Of a stretch of 64,000 nucleotides of DNA, positions 26,571 to 35,010 are shown in pieces. Under the pieces are notes generated by a model. That model saw only the letters and a list, made by a program, of their open reading frames with translations. It ran no database searches and was not told the origin of the DNA. The stretch spans positions 5,332,001-5,396,000 of the forward strand of contig NZ_CP053661.1 in NCBI RefSeq assembly GCF_013177315.1, read 5' to 3'. Position 1 is the first letter of the stretch. The number at the start of each line of letters is the position of its first letter. The stretch comes from Thermoleptolyngbya sichuanensis A183. GTDB taxonomy: Bacteria > Cyanobacteriota > Cyanobacteriia > Elainellales > Elainellaceae. The position numbers were made by a program, and so were the translations under genes.

Positions 26571-26627
26571 ATCTTGATATTAAGATAATTACTATATTCT
26601 TGATGTCAAGTATCTTGGTATCGAGAT
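26571..26627. promoter_or_regulatory. Cluster of three related palindromes before the DMT transporter gene (operator candidate)
   Basis: ATCTTGATATTAAGAT (26571-26586), TTCTTGATGTCAAGTA (26597-26612) and ATCTTGGTATCGAGAT (26612-26627) are variants of one 16-bp palindrome. The last ends 22 bp before the ATG. The consensus resembles operators of MarR-family repressors. No regulator gene is adjacent. Confidence 0.6.
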
Positions 26628-26649
26628 AAATTACCAGGGAGCTGCAAAT

Positions 26650-27105
26650 ATGAATGGACGCACGATTTTTCTATTGGCCGCCCTTGCTGGGGGCGCAATT
26701 TTGCCTGTTCAAGTCGCAATTAACACGCTGCTGCGTCGATATGTAGGGGAGCCAATGCAGGTGACGTTCATTTCCTACCTGGCGGGGACGCTGGCTTCGC
26801 TGGCGATTTGTCTGGTGGCCCGCTACCCCCTCCCTGCGGCGACCTCGCTGGCGCAAACGTCTTGGTGGATGTGGGTGGGCGGCTGCTTGGGCACGCTCTA
26901 CGTCTGGTCTACGATTTTCACCACACCCCGAATTGGGGCAGCGCTGGCGCTTTCGCTGACTATCGCAGGTCAACTGATTGCTGCGCTGTTTCTGGATCAC
27001 TATGGGGCACTCGGCCTCACTCGCTATGCCGCCAACCCAACTCGTATCGCGGGTGTGGCGCTGGTGATTTTGGGCGTGTCGCTGGTGTCCTACGTTAGAC
27101 GGTAG
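26650..27105 (+). CDS. DMT-superfamily transporter, YdcZ/DUF606 type
   Basis: The 151-residue membrane protein has five hydrophobic segments (starting [20 protein letters not shown]; the last [15 protein letters not shown]). This is the short DMT form thought to work as a dimer of inverted half-transporters. The [10 protein letters not shown] and [15 protein letters not shown] pieces match the YdcZ group. The substrate is unknown. A cluster of palindromes lies just upstream. Its 3' end overlaps the convergent xseB by 11 bp. Confidence 0.85.
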   Translation: MNGRTIFLLAALAGGAILPVQVAINTLLRRYVGEPMQVTFISYLAGTLASLAICLVARYPLPAATSLAQTSWWMWVGGCLGTLYVWSTIFTTPRIGAALALSLTIAGQLIAALFLDHYGALGLTRYAANPTRIAGVALVILGVSLVSYVRR

Positions 27106-27364
27106 TCGATTTTGGATGTTTCTTAAAATCCTCATCTTCTTCGTCTCCGGCTCGATCGTCCGTCAGCGTTTCGATCAGCAGCGACATCTGCGCCTGCTGC
27201 TGTGCCAAAAACGCATCACACTGGTTCAATTGCTCAACGGCGATCGCAAACTGACTGAACACCGCCGCCAGATCCAGATCGCCCGTCTCAATCTGTTCGA
27301 TGATGTCTTCAACCTGGGCGATCGCCGTTTCGTAGTGCCAATCGGGAGTTTTCTTAGGGGGCAT
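27095..27364 (-). CDS. xseB: Exodeoxyribonuclease VII small subunit
   Basis: The 89-residue XseB has the family core [20 protein letters not shown] followed by the helical [20 protein letters not shown] segment. Several XseB chains coat the long helices of XseA in the processive, metal-independent single-strand nuclease. Its partner xseA (30121-31341) is on the same strand but separated by a 2.6-kb foreign-looking gene, whereas the two are commonly adjacent or close. The C-terminal tail is acidic. Confidence 0.9.
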   Translation of the reverse strand: MPPKKTPDWHYETAIAQVEDIIEQIETGDLDLAAVFSQFAIAVEQLNQCDAFLAQQQAQMSLLIETLTDDRAGDEEDEDFKKHPKSTTV

Positions 27365-27448
27365 ACCAGTTTAGAAGCTAGGCTTTAGCAGTCAAGGAAT
27401 TGGACAAACCGTTTTAGGCAATAGTTCTGGGGATCGGACGTTTTTGCG

Positions 27449-30001
27449 TCAACTCAGGGAACCTTGCCACTTCTCAACGGCCTTTGGATCAGGATAAGCT
27501 CGCACCCCTCGCTCCTCCAGGCAAGCCACAAAGCGATCAATGCTGATTAATGCTCCAAGCTCGCCTGCATCATATAGCCCTTGAAGCCATTTTTCCAAAG
27601 AAGGAATCATATCTAAAGGGCAACCCGCGATTCTGAGGGATCTCTCAAAATCCCAATCAGAAATTGTTGTTCTGGAAATCAAGTCATGGGCTTTGTAACG
27701 ATAGATGCAAAGGGCGCGGGGTAGGGGAATGCAGGTTGGCATGAGGTCAAAAAGATAAACGAGATATCGAAAGCGTCGGCTTTGACGGAGCCAGTCATAA
27801 ATCTCCCGCGACTCGGATTGCTCAAGGCAATGCTCCACCTTCATCAGACACCAGAGCCAAATACTCAGACCCTTAACCGCAAGCCAATGCAAAGGGCGTC
27901 CTGACCGCCTGCTTCTAAGCTTCACAATTCTCAACCGCTTTTTAAGAGCATTTTCGGCGTTTAGGAGCCAGTCCGCAAAGCTACGCTGATTACCGAAGGC
28001 CTGCAACCCGTGTGCCTCAGTCCACAGCGAAGAGAGAATTTGACAGGCTTCTGTATCCAGTTGATCTAGTTTTCTATGGTCGTCGAGAGGAAAATTTGAC
28101 CGTTCTACCAAATCTCTAAAGGAGCGAATACCAGTCACAAACTGTTCTGATTTCTTCTTGGAAACCAAGCCCCAAAGCAAGGAAACGAGAAATGCTGCCG
28201 ATGAAACAAAGAGGGCTGCCAAAGCAAGACTTAGTAGGTAGCCTACTACTGTCTGCAAATCTTGCACTTCGTGAAAGACCTTGCCAAATAAGGTCTGTGG
28301 AAGGCTCGCTGAATCGAGCTTTAGATCAATGAAATTGGGAAGTGCTAAAACGGGAGCTGCAAGTGCTGCAATAATGCCAAGGCGACGAGTCCATACCTCC
28401 AAGCTTTCCTGCGTCATTCGGTCGGCTTGTTGTAGCATCGAATTCACGGTTTCTACGGAGCGTCCAACACTCCCTAATAATTGTTCATCCCATTCCTTCA
28501 AAGTTCGCAGAGGCTGTTTCCAGTAGTGATAAGGGTAGGCATCTAGCAGTGCTTCTCGCAAATCACTTAGCTGAGTATTAGGGCAAGAGGAATAAGTCAA
28601 CTTTCGATCCCAAAAGTCTTCTATTCCATCTTGATAGCCGCCGAATTGCCGCTTTAATTGAGCGACATCACTACTTACTTTCTCTAGTGAAGATTGAACT
28701 TGTCGCAATGTAAGTGAGAGTTTTTCCATCTCCAGGTAAACTTTTTTCAAAAGCCCGCCGCTGATAGTTGGCAAAAAACTGATGGCATTGTTAACCAACT
28801 CACTCAACCCATCCAGAGTTCCACCCCACCTAGGCTGTCGAGATGACAAAGGCTCATAATCAGTAGAAATCAGGCGTGATTCATGCGCGATTGAAAACTC
28901 CAGGTAGCTGAGTTGATTAGCAATAAAATATAAATCTCTTTCTAATTCTTGTTCAGTGAACATTTTCCCTTTACGAAGTGGAAAAATCAAGTATCGGGGA
29001 TAATAGACACCTCTGCCAATTTGGGCATGCCGCAGTGTCAAGAAGTCTCCTTCTAATACACCCCCGCTTACTTCTTTTGCAAAGGGATCGTCCGACCCAA
29101 GACAGGTTTTGACTAGGGGATACAAGCTATCCGATTTCTTAGCTGCTAACTCTTCTGGGCAGGAGGGTGGATTCACATATTGAGCAAAGTAAAAAACAGG
29201 GGATATTGCTTTTCGGTCTTTTGCAAATTCTGGCTGTGCTATGCCCAAGCCGCAGAAAGATCTGATCTTGGCAAAGACTCTTTCCAACTTGTCCCACATC
29301 ACGTCTTGCAGCAAGAAGCTTGCCTCATCCACAGACAAATTGGGAACGGCAGCGGGTTGAGATTGCAGATCATTGGACGGTGGCGGGGCCCAATAGCCAC
29401 CTGTCGGGTAGCTGCTCCACAAAGCCAATATCGGTTTGTAGATTATGCAACTTTGGCTGTCAGCGAATTCAACTAATGAAAGTGACCAGAAGAATGAAAG
29501 TGACCAGAAGATAGAGCAAGAAGACCAATCGATAGAACTTAGGATTTGCTCAATGTCGAGACAAAGTTGTTCCCCGCGAAGTGTTTCATCTAAGTGTTTT
29601 TTTAGGGCTGCCAAAAAGTTTTGGGGATAAAGCGGCGCAAAAAACATGCACTGGCGTTTGTTAAAAGCGCCTAGAAACCGAGACTCGGACGACGCAGTTT
29701 GAAGTTGAACAGCGTGATCTTCAAACTCTCTTTGCATTTCATCGTTCCACTGCTGAGCCGCCTGAGGATCCAGCCAATTCCAAGATTTGCCCTCCCCAGA
29801 TACGCCCAAGCTTGCCGCTGGTATGTCTAAGAACACTTGAATCAGTTTGTGAACTGCTCGTGCGTGGTCGGTTGCATCCCTGTCATTCGTGCGCCAGTAG
29901 AGGGGGTAGCTGGTCAAGAGCGCAACTCGAGTAAACCCTTCTGATGGAGATAATCCTTCTGATGGAGATAATGAGGATTCCTCCGCTTCCTGAGTATTCA
30001 T
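27449..30001 (-). CDS. Large two-TM protein of unknown function inserted between xseA and xseB
   Basis: The 850-residue protein has no family I recognise. It has a soluble N-terminal region of about 400 residues, a coiled-coil-like stretch (EMEKLSLTLRQVQSSLEKVS) and a helical segment. Two membrane helices follow near 560-640 (LGIIAALAAPVLALPNFI and YLLSLALAALFVSSAAFLV), then a basic C-terminal cytosolic region of about 220 residues. The layout is loosely like CorA-type proteins, but no GMN motif is seen. The gene looks acquired: AT-richer than its neighbours, no HIP1 octamer, and two in-frame duplications (SPSEGLSPSEG; FWSLSFFWSLS). ATG 29999-30001 has AGGAGAGG upstream. Confidence 0.7.
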   Translation of the reverse strand: MNTQEAEESSLSPSEGLSPSEGFTRVALLTSYPLYWRTNDRDATDHARAVHKLIQVFLDIPAASLGVSGEGKSWNWLDPQAAQQWNDEMQREFEDHAVQLQTASSESRFLGAFNKRQCMFFAPLYPQNFLAALKKHLDETLRGEQLCLDIEQILSSIDWSSCSIFWSLSFFWSLSLVEFADSQSCIIYKPILALWSSYPTGGYWAPPPSNDLQSQPAAVPNLSVDEASFLLQDVMWDKLERVFAKIRSFCGLGIAQPEFAKDRKAISPVFYFAQYVNPPSCPEELAAKKSDSLYPLVKTCLGSDDPFAKEVSGGVLEGDFLTLRHAQIGRGVYYPRYLIFPLRKGKMFTEQELERDLYFIANQLSYLEFSIAHESRLISTDYEPLSSRQPRWGGTLDGLSELVNNAISFLPTISGGLLKKVYLEMEKLSLTLRQVQSSLEKVSSDVAQLKRQFGGYQDGIEDFWDRKLTYSSCPNTQLSDLREALLDAYPYHYWKQPLRTLKEWDEQLLGSVGRSVETVNSMLQQADRMTQESLEVWTRRLGIIAALAAPVLALPNFIDLKLDSASLPQTLFGKVFHEVQDLQTVVGYLLSLALAALFVSSAAFLVSLLWGLVSKKKSEQFVTGIRSFRDLVERSNFPLDDHRKLDQLDTEACQILSSLWTEAHGLQAFGNQRSFADWLLNAENALKKRLRIVKLRSRRSGRPLHWLAVKGLSIWLWCLMKVEHCLEQSESREIYDWLRQSRRFRYLVYLFDLMPTCIPLPRALCIYRYKAHDLISRTTISDWDFERSLRIAGCPLDMIPSLEKWLQGLYDAGELGALISIDRFVACLEERGVRAYPDPKAVEKWQGSLS

Positions 30002-30030
30002 GTATCGACCTCTCCTAGCCCTTGCTAGTT

Positions 30031-30050
30031 GAGTATTAATATTGATACTC
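30031..30050. promoter_or_regulatory. Inverted repeat upstream of the inserted gene
   Basis: GAGTAT, 8 bp, ATACTC is a perfect 6+6 palindrome about 30 bp before the start codon of the 850-residue gene. It may be an operator overlapping its promoter. Confidence 0.45.
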
Positions 30051-30120
30051 CTATTGTCGCTCCAAATTTTGGGGCAAGAGGCAGGCATTTATTATTCTTT
30101 GCATAGGTACATATTGTGGT

Positions 30121-31341
30121 TTATGGGATGCTTTTCACTTCGGCAACCAGTTCGCCCTGAGCCAAGGTAATGGTCAACCTGTCGCCGGGGCGGAGAGTTC
30201 CAGCAGAGCGGGCGATCGCCCCATCTTCCTGGCGCACCACCGCATAGCCCCGCCGGAGAACAAGGGCCGGGTCGAGGGTTTGCAGGGTTTGGCGCAGGTA
30301 AAGCGTATGCTGCTGGGTCTGCTGGAGCCGCTGCTGAGTGCTGCGGATGAGCCGCTGGCGCAGGGACGCAACGACCTGGATGCGCTGATGCACCTGGCGA
30401 TCGAGCCGCAGTCGGGAAAGGCGATCGCGCAGTCGTGCAACATGCCGCTGCTCCTGCTCAACCCGCTCGGCGGCAACGCGGTAGAGCGCCAAACACCGCT
30501 GCTGATGCTCTTCCACCAGATCATCCAAAATGGGAACCACCGCCTCAGCTGCCGCCGTTGGCGTGTGGGCGCACAGGTCGGCCGCCAAGTCAGCCAGCGA
30601 CTCATCCCGCTGATGCCCAATGCCCGTGATTACCGGAATAGAACATTCCGCCACAGCCCGCACCACGCGCTCGTCATTGAAACAGTCCAAATCTTCCGCT
30701 GCGCCGCCGCCCCGCGACAGGATCAGCACGTCTGCCCGCCCGTCCTGCTCAACCCGACGAATCGCCTGAGCAATCGACGAGGGAGCCAGTTCTCCCTGCA
30801 CCATCGCAGGCGACAGCAACACCCGCAGCCCCGAATAGCGATGAGATAGGGTGCGCTGGATATCGCCCCAAGCAGCGGCTTGCGGCGAAGTAACCACGGC
30901 CACCACGCGGGGATGGGGCGGAAGCGGGCGCTTGCGGTCTGGGTCAAACAGTCCCTCCGCCTCCAGCCGATTCCGCAGTTGCCGATGACGGAGCGATCGC
31001 AGCCCTTCACCCGCAGGCAGCACCTGCCAGATCGTCAGTTGATAGCTGCCCCGCGCTGGATACACCTTGATTTGCCCCAGCACAATCACCTGTTCTCCCC
31101 GAACGGGCATCACCGCCAGCCGATCAAGCTGACTATTCCACACCACCGCGTTGATGGCCGCCTGCTCATCCGGGTCTTGCAGCGTCAAAAATAAGCCGCT
31201 GCGGTGAGGATTCACGCTCGATACTTCGCCCGTCACCCACACCTGCTGAAGCTGCTCATCGTCTTCCAGTAAGGACTGGATGTAGTGGGTCAGCCCCCCT
31301 ACCGACAGGGCTGTATTGGGATAGCGCAGAGAAGAAGACAC
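30121..31341 (-). CDS. xseA: Exodeoxyribonuclease VII large subunit
   Basis: The 406-residue catalytic subunit has an N-terminal OB fold (VWVTGEVSSVNPHRSGLFLT) that binds single-stranded DNA. The nuclease domain holds VAVVTSPQAAAWGDI, DVLILSRGGGAAEDLDCFND and VITGIGHQRDESLADLAAD. The long arginine/glutamine-rich C-terminal helices bind XseB, and the end is the conserved LRRGYAVV...GDRLTITLAQGEL region. It is divergent from recA across a 650-bp spacer with an SOS-like palindrome and a family C element. Confidence 0.93.
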   Translation of the reverse strand: MSSSLRYPNTALSVGGLTHYIQSLLEDDEQLQQVWVTGEVSSVNPHRSGLFLTLQDPDEQAAINAVVWNSQLDRLAVMPVRGEQVIVLGQIKVYPARGSYQLTIWQVLPAGEGLRSLRHRQLRNRLEAEGLFDPDRKRPLPPHPRVVAVVTSPQAAAWGDIQRTLSHRYSGLRVLLSPAMVQGELAPSSIAQAIRRVEQDGRADVLILSRGGGAAEDLDCFNDERVVRAVAECSIPVITGIGHQRDESLADLAADLCAHTPTAAAEAVVPILDDLVEEHQQRCLALYRVAAERVEQEQRHVARLRDRLSRLRLDRQVHQRIQVVASLRQRLIRSTQQRLQQTQQHTLYLRQTLQTLDPALVLRRGYAVVRQEDGAIARSAGTLRPGDRLTITLAQGELVAEVKSIP

Positions 31342-31461
31342 AATGAGGCTTGGGGGCTAAGGTTCAAAACTGGGCACACTTGGGTCTAAACGCTGACTCA
31401 GCAATAAACTTCACGATCAGCGACGATCAGCGACTTGGCCGACTAGCAGGGACAAAGTTCT

Positions 31462-31486
31462 TGTACTAGAATAGTACAGACGTATC
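31462..31486. promoter_or_regulatory. Palindrome TGTACT-N5-AGTACA with LexA-box-like half sites
   Basis: TGTACT (31462-31467), AGAAT and AGTACA (31473-31478) form a perfect 6+6 palindrome about 120 bp upstream of xseA. The overlapping AGTACAGACGTATC (31473-31486) matches the published cyanobacterial LexA consensus RGTACNNNDGTWCB at most positions. recA lies 500 bp away on the other side. Confidence 0.4.
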
Positions 31487-31509
31487 TGAATCTTCAAGAT
31501 TAGCGCATT

Positions 31510-31649
31510 GGATGCATCCCACTTTTGTAGCCCTCACCCTGAATCCTTCTCCCGCTTTGGGAGAGGGACTTCCAATCCGGCTCCCCTTCTCCCGCTTTGG
31601 GAGAAGGGGCGGGGGAATGAGGGCAAACTTGCAGAACTAGGATGCGCCC
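31510..31649. mobile_element. Family C MITE-like element, copy 1 (140 bp, 8-bp direct repeats)
   Basis: The element runs from GGATGCATCCCACTTTTG to GGATGCGCCC; the ends are inverted (GGRTGCATCCCA versus GGGCGCATCCTA). It is flanked on both sides by AGCGCATT (31502-31509 and 31650-31657). The interior carries TTCTCCCGCTTTGGGAGA-type hairpins. A homologous copy in reverse orientation is at 52613-52751. It has no coding capacity. Confidence 0.85.
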
Positions 31650-31992
31650 AGCGCATTACGCTTCTAAAGCGTCCTCAGAGGGCGATCGCAAATTGAACCA
31701 CAATAAATCGAAACATCGAATCACAATCAATCAAGAAATCAAATTGAGACAGGATCAGATTTAGACTCAAAAGTGGCGTTTCCGAATCCAACGAGAGATT
31801 TAAACTAAAAGTTCATTAGATTCATCGCTGAGATTGATTCATTCATCTCTGGCTTTGGAACAAGGTGCCCCCTTTACAGACTACTTGGCCTTCTAGGCTG
31901 TTTGCTTTCATAAATTTGCTTTCACAAACAATTCACTCCTCTTGCTCACTCCTCCCGCATCTGTACCCCTCCTGCATCTAGAAGAGGCCCTA

Positions 31993-33105
31993 ATGGCTAA
32001 GGCGACTGACAATAGCAAAGTATCGGAACCCAAAGAATCCAAAGAAAGCGCCGAAAAGCGGAAAGCGCTGGACATGGTGATGTCCCAAATCGACCGCAAC
32101 TTTGGCAAAGGCACGATTATGCGACTGGGGGATGCCAGCCGCATGAAGGTGGAAACCATTCCCACGGGCGCGTTGACGCTCGATCTGGCGCTGGGCGGCG
32201 GGCTGCCCAAGGGACGGGTGATTGAAATTTACGGGCCAGAGAGTTCTGGGAAAACCACGCTGGCGCTCCATGCGATCGCCGAAGTGCAGAAATCTGGCGG
32301 CACGGCTGCCTTTGTAGATGCCGAACACGCGCTTGATCCGACCTATTCAGCAAACCTGGGCGTAGATATCGACAATCTGCTGGTATCCCAGCCCGACACA
32401 GGTGAGGCGGCGCTCGAAATTGTGGATCAACTAGTGCGCTCCACCGCCATCGATTTGGTCGTGGTGGACTCGGTGGCGGCGCTGGTGCCCCGCGCGGAAA
32501 TCGAGGGCGAAATGGGCGATACTCATGTCGGCTTGCAGGCGCGGCTGATGAGTCAGGCGCTTCGCAAAATTACGGGGAACATTGGCAAAACAGGCTGTAG
32601 CGTCATTTTCTTGAACCAGCTCCGGCAAAAAATCGGCATCTCCTACGGCAACCCCGAAACCACCACGGGCGGCAACGCGCTGAAGTTCTACGCCTCAGTG
32701 CGACTGGACATTCGCCGGATTCAAACGCTGAAAAAAGGAACCGAAGAATACGGCATCCGCGCCAAGGTCAAGGTCGCCAAAAACAAGGTCGCGCCGCCGT
32801 TTCGCGTAGCGGAGTTTGACGTGATTTTTGGGCAGGGCATTTCCACCTACGGCTGTTTGATGGATCTGGCGGAGGAGACTGGCGTGGTGACTCGCAAAGG
32901 GGCGTGGTACAGCTACAACGGCGAGAATATTAGCCAGGGCCGCGACAACGCCATCAAATACATGGAGGAAAATCCCGACTTTGCCAAAGAGGTGGATCAG
33001 CTCGTGCGGCAAAAGCTGGAGATGGGTGCGGTCGTGTCTGCGAACTCGGTTGCGCCGCCGGATGCGGACGATGAAGACTATGACGAGCTAGAAGACGAGG
33101 AATAG
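31993..33105 (+). CDS. recA: Recombinase RecA
   Basis: The 370-residue strand-exchange protein has Walker [10 protein letters not shown], Walker [10 protein letters not shown], the L1/L2 DNA-binding loops around [20 protein letters not shown] and [21 protein letters not shown], and an acidic C-terminal tail. ATG 31993 follows GAAGAGG and gives MAKATDNS; a longer frame from 31942 is not used. It drives homologous recombination and LexA cleavage where LexA is present. The spacer upstream (31342-31992) contains a palindrome and a family C element. A flavoprotein gene begins 4 bp after recA. Confidence 0.97.
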   Translation: MAKATDNSKVSEPKESKESAEKRKALDMVMSQIDRNFGKGTIMRLGDASRMKVETIPTGALTLDLALGGGLPKGRVIEIYGPESSGKTTLALHAIAEVQKSGGTAAFVDAEHALDPTYSANLGVDIDNLLVSQPDTGEAALEIVDQLVRSTAIDLVVVDSVAALVPRAEIEGEMGDTHVGLQARLMSQALRKITGNIGKTGCSVIFLNQLRQKIGISYGNPETTTGGNALKFYASVRLDIRRIQTLKKGTEEYGIRAKVKVAKNKVAPPFRVAEFDVIFGQGISTYGCLMDLAEETGVVTRKGAWYSYNGENISQGRDNAIKYMEENPDFAKEVDQLVRQKLEMGAVVSANSVAPPDADDEDYDELEDEE

Positions 33106-33109
33106 CAGT

Positions 33110-34978
33110 CTGGATAGTCTGACCACAGATGTTTTAGTCGTTGGCGGTGGCACAGGCGGCACAGCAGCAGCGATCCAGGCGGCGCGGCGCGGTGCGTCAG
33201 TGGTGCTGGTGAGTGAGTTCTCTTGGCTGGGGGGAATGCTCACGAGTGCGGGCGTTAGCGCTCCCGATGGCAATGAACTGCGATCGCTCCAGACTGGACT
33301 CTGGGGCGCATTTTTGAGATCGCTCTCGGCGCGTCAGCCCGGTGGACTGGATCACGCCTGGGTCAGCTTCTTTACCTATGATCCAGGCGTTGGGGCGGCC
33401 ATTTTTGCCGAGTGGGTGCAGGCGCTCCCCAATCTGCGCTGGATCACAGGGCAAACGCCGCTGGCAGTGCTTCGCGAGGGCGATCGCATTGCGGGCGTGC
33501 GCTTTCAGGCGTTCACTATCCACGCGCAGATTACCCTCGACGGCACGGAACTCGGCGACTTGCTGGCGCTGGGCGACGTGCCTCACCGCTGGGGCTGGGA
33601 GTTTCAGCCAGCGTGGAACGAGCCGAGCGCTCCGGTTCAGCCGACCCCGATGACGGAGCAATATCCTGTGCAAGCACCCACCTGGGTCGTAGTGCTGCAA
33701 GATTTTGGCGAAGCGGAGGCTCCCGAAATTCCGCCCCCACCAGACTATGACCCGACCTGTTTTGAGGGCGCGTGGGATGGCTATGGGCCGGAGAAATTTC
33801 TCAACTATGGGCGACTGCCGGGCGATCGCTTCATGATCAACTGGCCCCATCACGGCAATGACTATGGGCACAACTTGAACCGCTTGGTGCAGTCTGCGGA
33901 GACGCGGCGCGAGTTTACTCAGGCAGCCCGCAACCACGCCCAAGGCTTTGCCCGCTTTATCCAGACCGAACTGGGGCGACGCTATGGGCTGGCAAGCAAG
34001 ACTTTTCCGGCAGCTCCGCGCAGCATGGGCAGCAGTGCCTTTGCGCTGCATCCCTACTACCGCGAGAGTCGGCGGCTCCGGGGGCGATCGCTCGTCACGG
34101 AGCCAGAGATTCTGCCGCTGCCAGGGGGACAGGTGGCCGCGCTGCCCGTGAATGCGCAGGGCGAACCAGCGGCGATCGCCCTCGGCAACTATCCCAACGA
34201 TCACCACTATCCCGGCTACGAGTTTCCGCTGCATCCGAAGTCGCTGCGCTGGGGCGGTCGCTGGACAGGGACGCTGTTTTCCCTGCCCTACGATTGCCTG
34301 GTGCCAGAAACGGTTGAAGGGTTTTTGGTGTGCGAGAAGAATATCTCCGTATCGCACATTGCCAATGGCGCAACCCGGCTACAGCCCGTCGTTCTGGGGC
34401 TGGGACAGGCAGCGGGCATGGCGGCCGCGCTGTGCATCGAGCGAGGCTGCTCCCCCCACAACCTGCCCGTGCGCGAGTTGCAAGAGGCGCTGCTGACCGA
34501 TCCTACGGCGCCGGCTGCCGTGGTGCCGCTGTTTAACCTGCCGCCAGATCATCCCGACTGGCTGCACTGGCAGCGCCATTACCTGGATCATCCCGACCAG
34601 TATCCGGCCGATGGCAATGTGCCAGGGCGATCGCCCGTGGTGGGTGCAGAACCGCGATCGCCCCAGTCCAGTTTGCCCGACTCGTCCGCCGTGCGGGGGC
34701 TAATTCATCCTGTCGCGCCGCAGTCCTACACACTGATGCTCACGGAAGGGGCGATCGCCTGCCTGCGGCCGGCCCAAGCCCCACGCGGCACTCCCTCCGC
34801 TGCCGTGTCGTTAACATTAGTGACACTAGATGCAGATATAGACGCGCAGCTTCGGCAACTCCAGACACCACAGTGGGCAAGTCTTTCGGGGAAAGTGAAT
34901 TGCTCAGGCGGCTGGTTTCTAGCAGAAAACGTAACTCTTTTAACGAGTTTTCCTGATCAGTTTGAGGAGTCTCCGTAA
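33110..34978 (+). CDS. FAD-dependent oxidoreductase, probably starting at a CTG codon
   Basis: This is a flavoprotein of about 622 residues. The dinucleotide-binding signature VLVVGGGTGGTAAAIQAARR, required for FAD binding, is encoded at about 33131-33190. That lies upstream of the first ATG/GTG/TTG in frame (GTG 33200) and downstream of an in-frame TAG at 33089. CTG 33110 (or 33119) is therefore the likely start; GAGG at 33096-33099, inside the end of recA, is correctly spaced. Downstream are LVSEFSWLGGMLTSAGV, YRESRRLRG, EKNISVSHIANGATRLQP and LGQAAGMAAALC, typical of the FAD_oxidored family. The substrate is unknown. It is probably cotranscribed with recA. Confidence 0.8.
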   Translation: MDSLTTDVLVVGGGTGGTAAAIQAARRGASVVLVSEFSWLGGMLTSAGVSAPDGNELRSLQTGLWGAFLRSLSARQPGGLDHAWVSFFTYDPGVGAAIFAEWVQALPNLRWITGQTPLAVLREGDRIAGVRFQAFTIHAQITLDGTELGDLLALGDVPHRWGWEFQPAWNEPSAPVQPTPMTEQYPVQAPTWVVVLQDFGEAEAPEIPPPPDYDPTCFEGAWDGYGPEKFLNYGRLPGDRFMINWPHHGNDYGHNLNRLVQSAETRREFTQAARNHAQGFARFIQTELGRRYGLASKTFPAAPRSMGSSAFALHPYYRESRRLRGRSLVTEPEILPLPGGQVAALPVNAQGEPAAIALGNYPNDHHYPGYEFPLHPKSLRWGGRWTGTLFSLPYDCLVPETVEGFLVCEKNISVSHIANGATRLQPVVLGLGQAAGMAAALCIERGCSPHNLPVRELQEALLTDPTAPAAVVPLFNLPPDHPDWLHWQRHYLDHPDQYPADGNVPGRSPVVGAEPRSPQSSLPDSSAVRGLIHPVAPQSYTLMLTEGAIACLRPAQAPRGTPSAAVSLTLVTLDADIDAQLRQLQTPQWASLSGKVNCSGGWFLAENVTLLTSFPDQFEESP

Positions 34979-34984
34979 CAGAGA

Positions 34985-34998
34985 GTAGAAACCTTTAC
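34985..34998. promoter_or_regulatory. NtcA-type motif GTA-N8-TAC before the patX-like ORF
   Basis: GTA (34985-34987), 8 bp and TAC (34996-34998) is an exact match to the NtcA core, 12 bp before the ATG of the RGSGR-peptide ORF. This spacing is too close for classical NtcA activation, and the motif is expected by chance several times in 64 kb, so it is tentative. Confidence 0.3.
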
Positions 34999-35010
34999 AC
35001 GGATGCTCTC

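Noticed and set aside
27449-30001. CorA-type magnesium transporter
   Set aside because: Two C-terminal-half membrane helices after a helical region are suggestive, but no GMN motif follows and about 220 residues continue after the second helix.
31523-31625. Terminator for xseA or recA from the CTCCCGCTTTGGGAG hairpins
   Set aside because: The hairpins belong to a family C element with target duplications and lie upstream of both genes, not after a stop codon.
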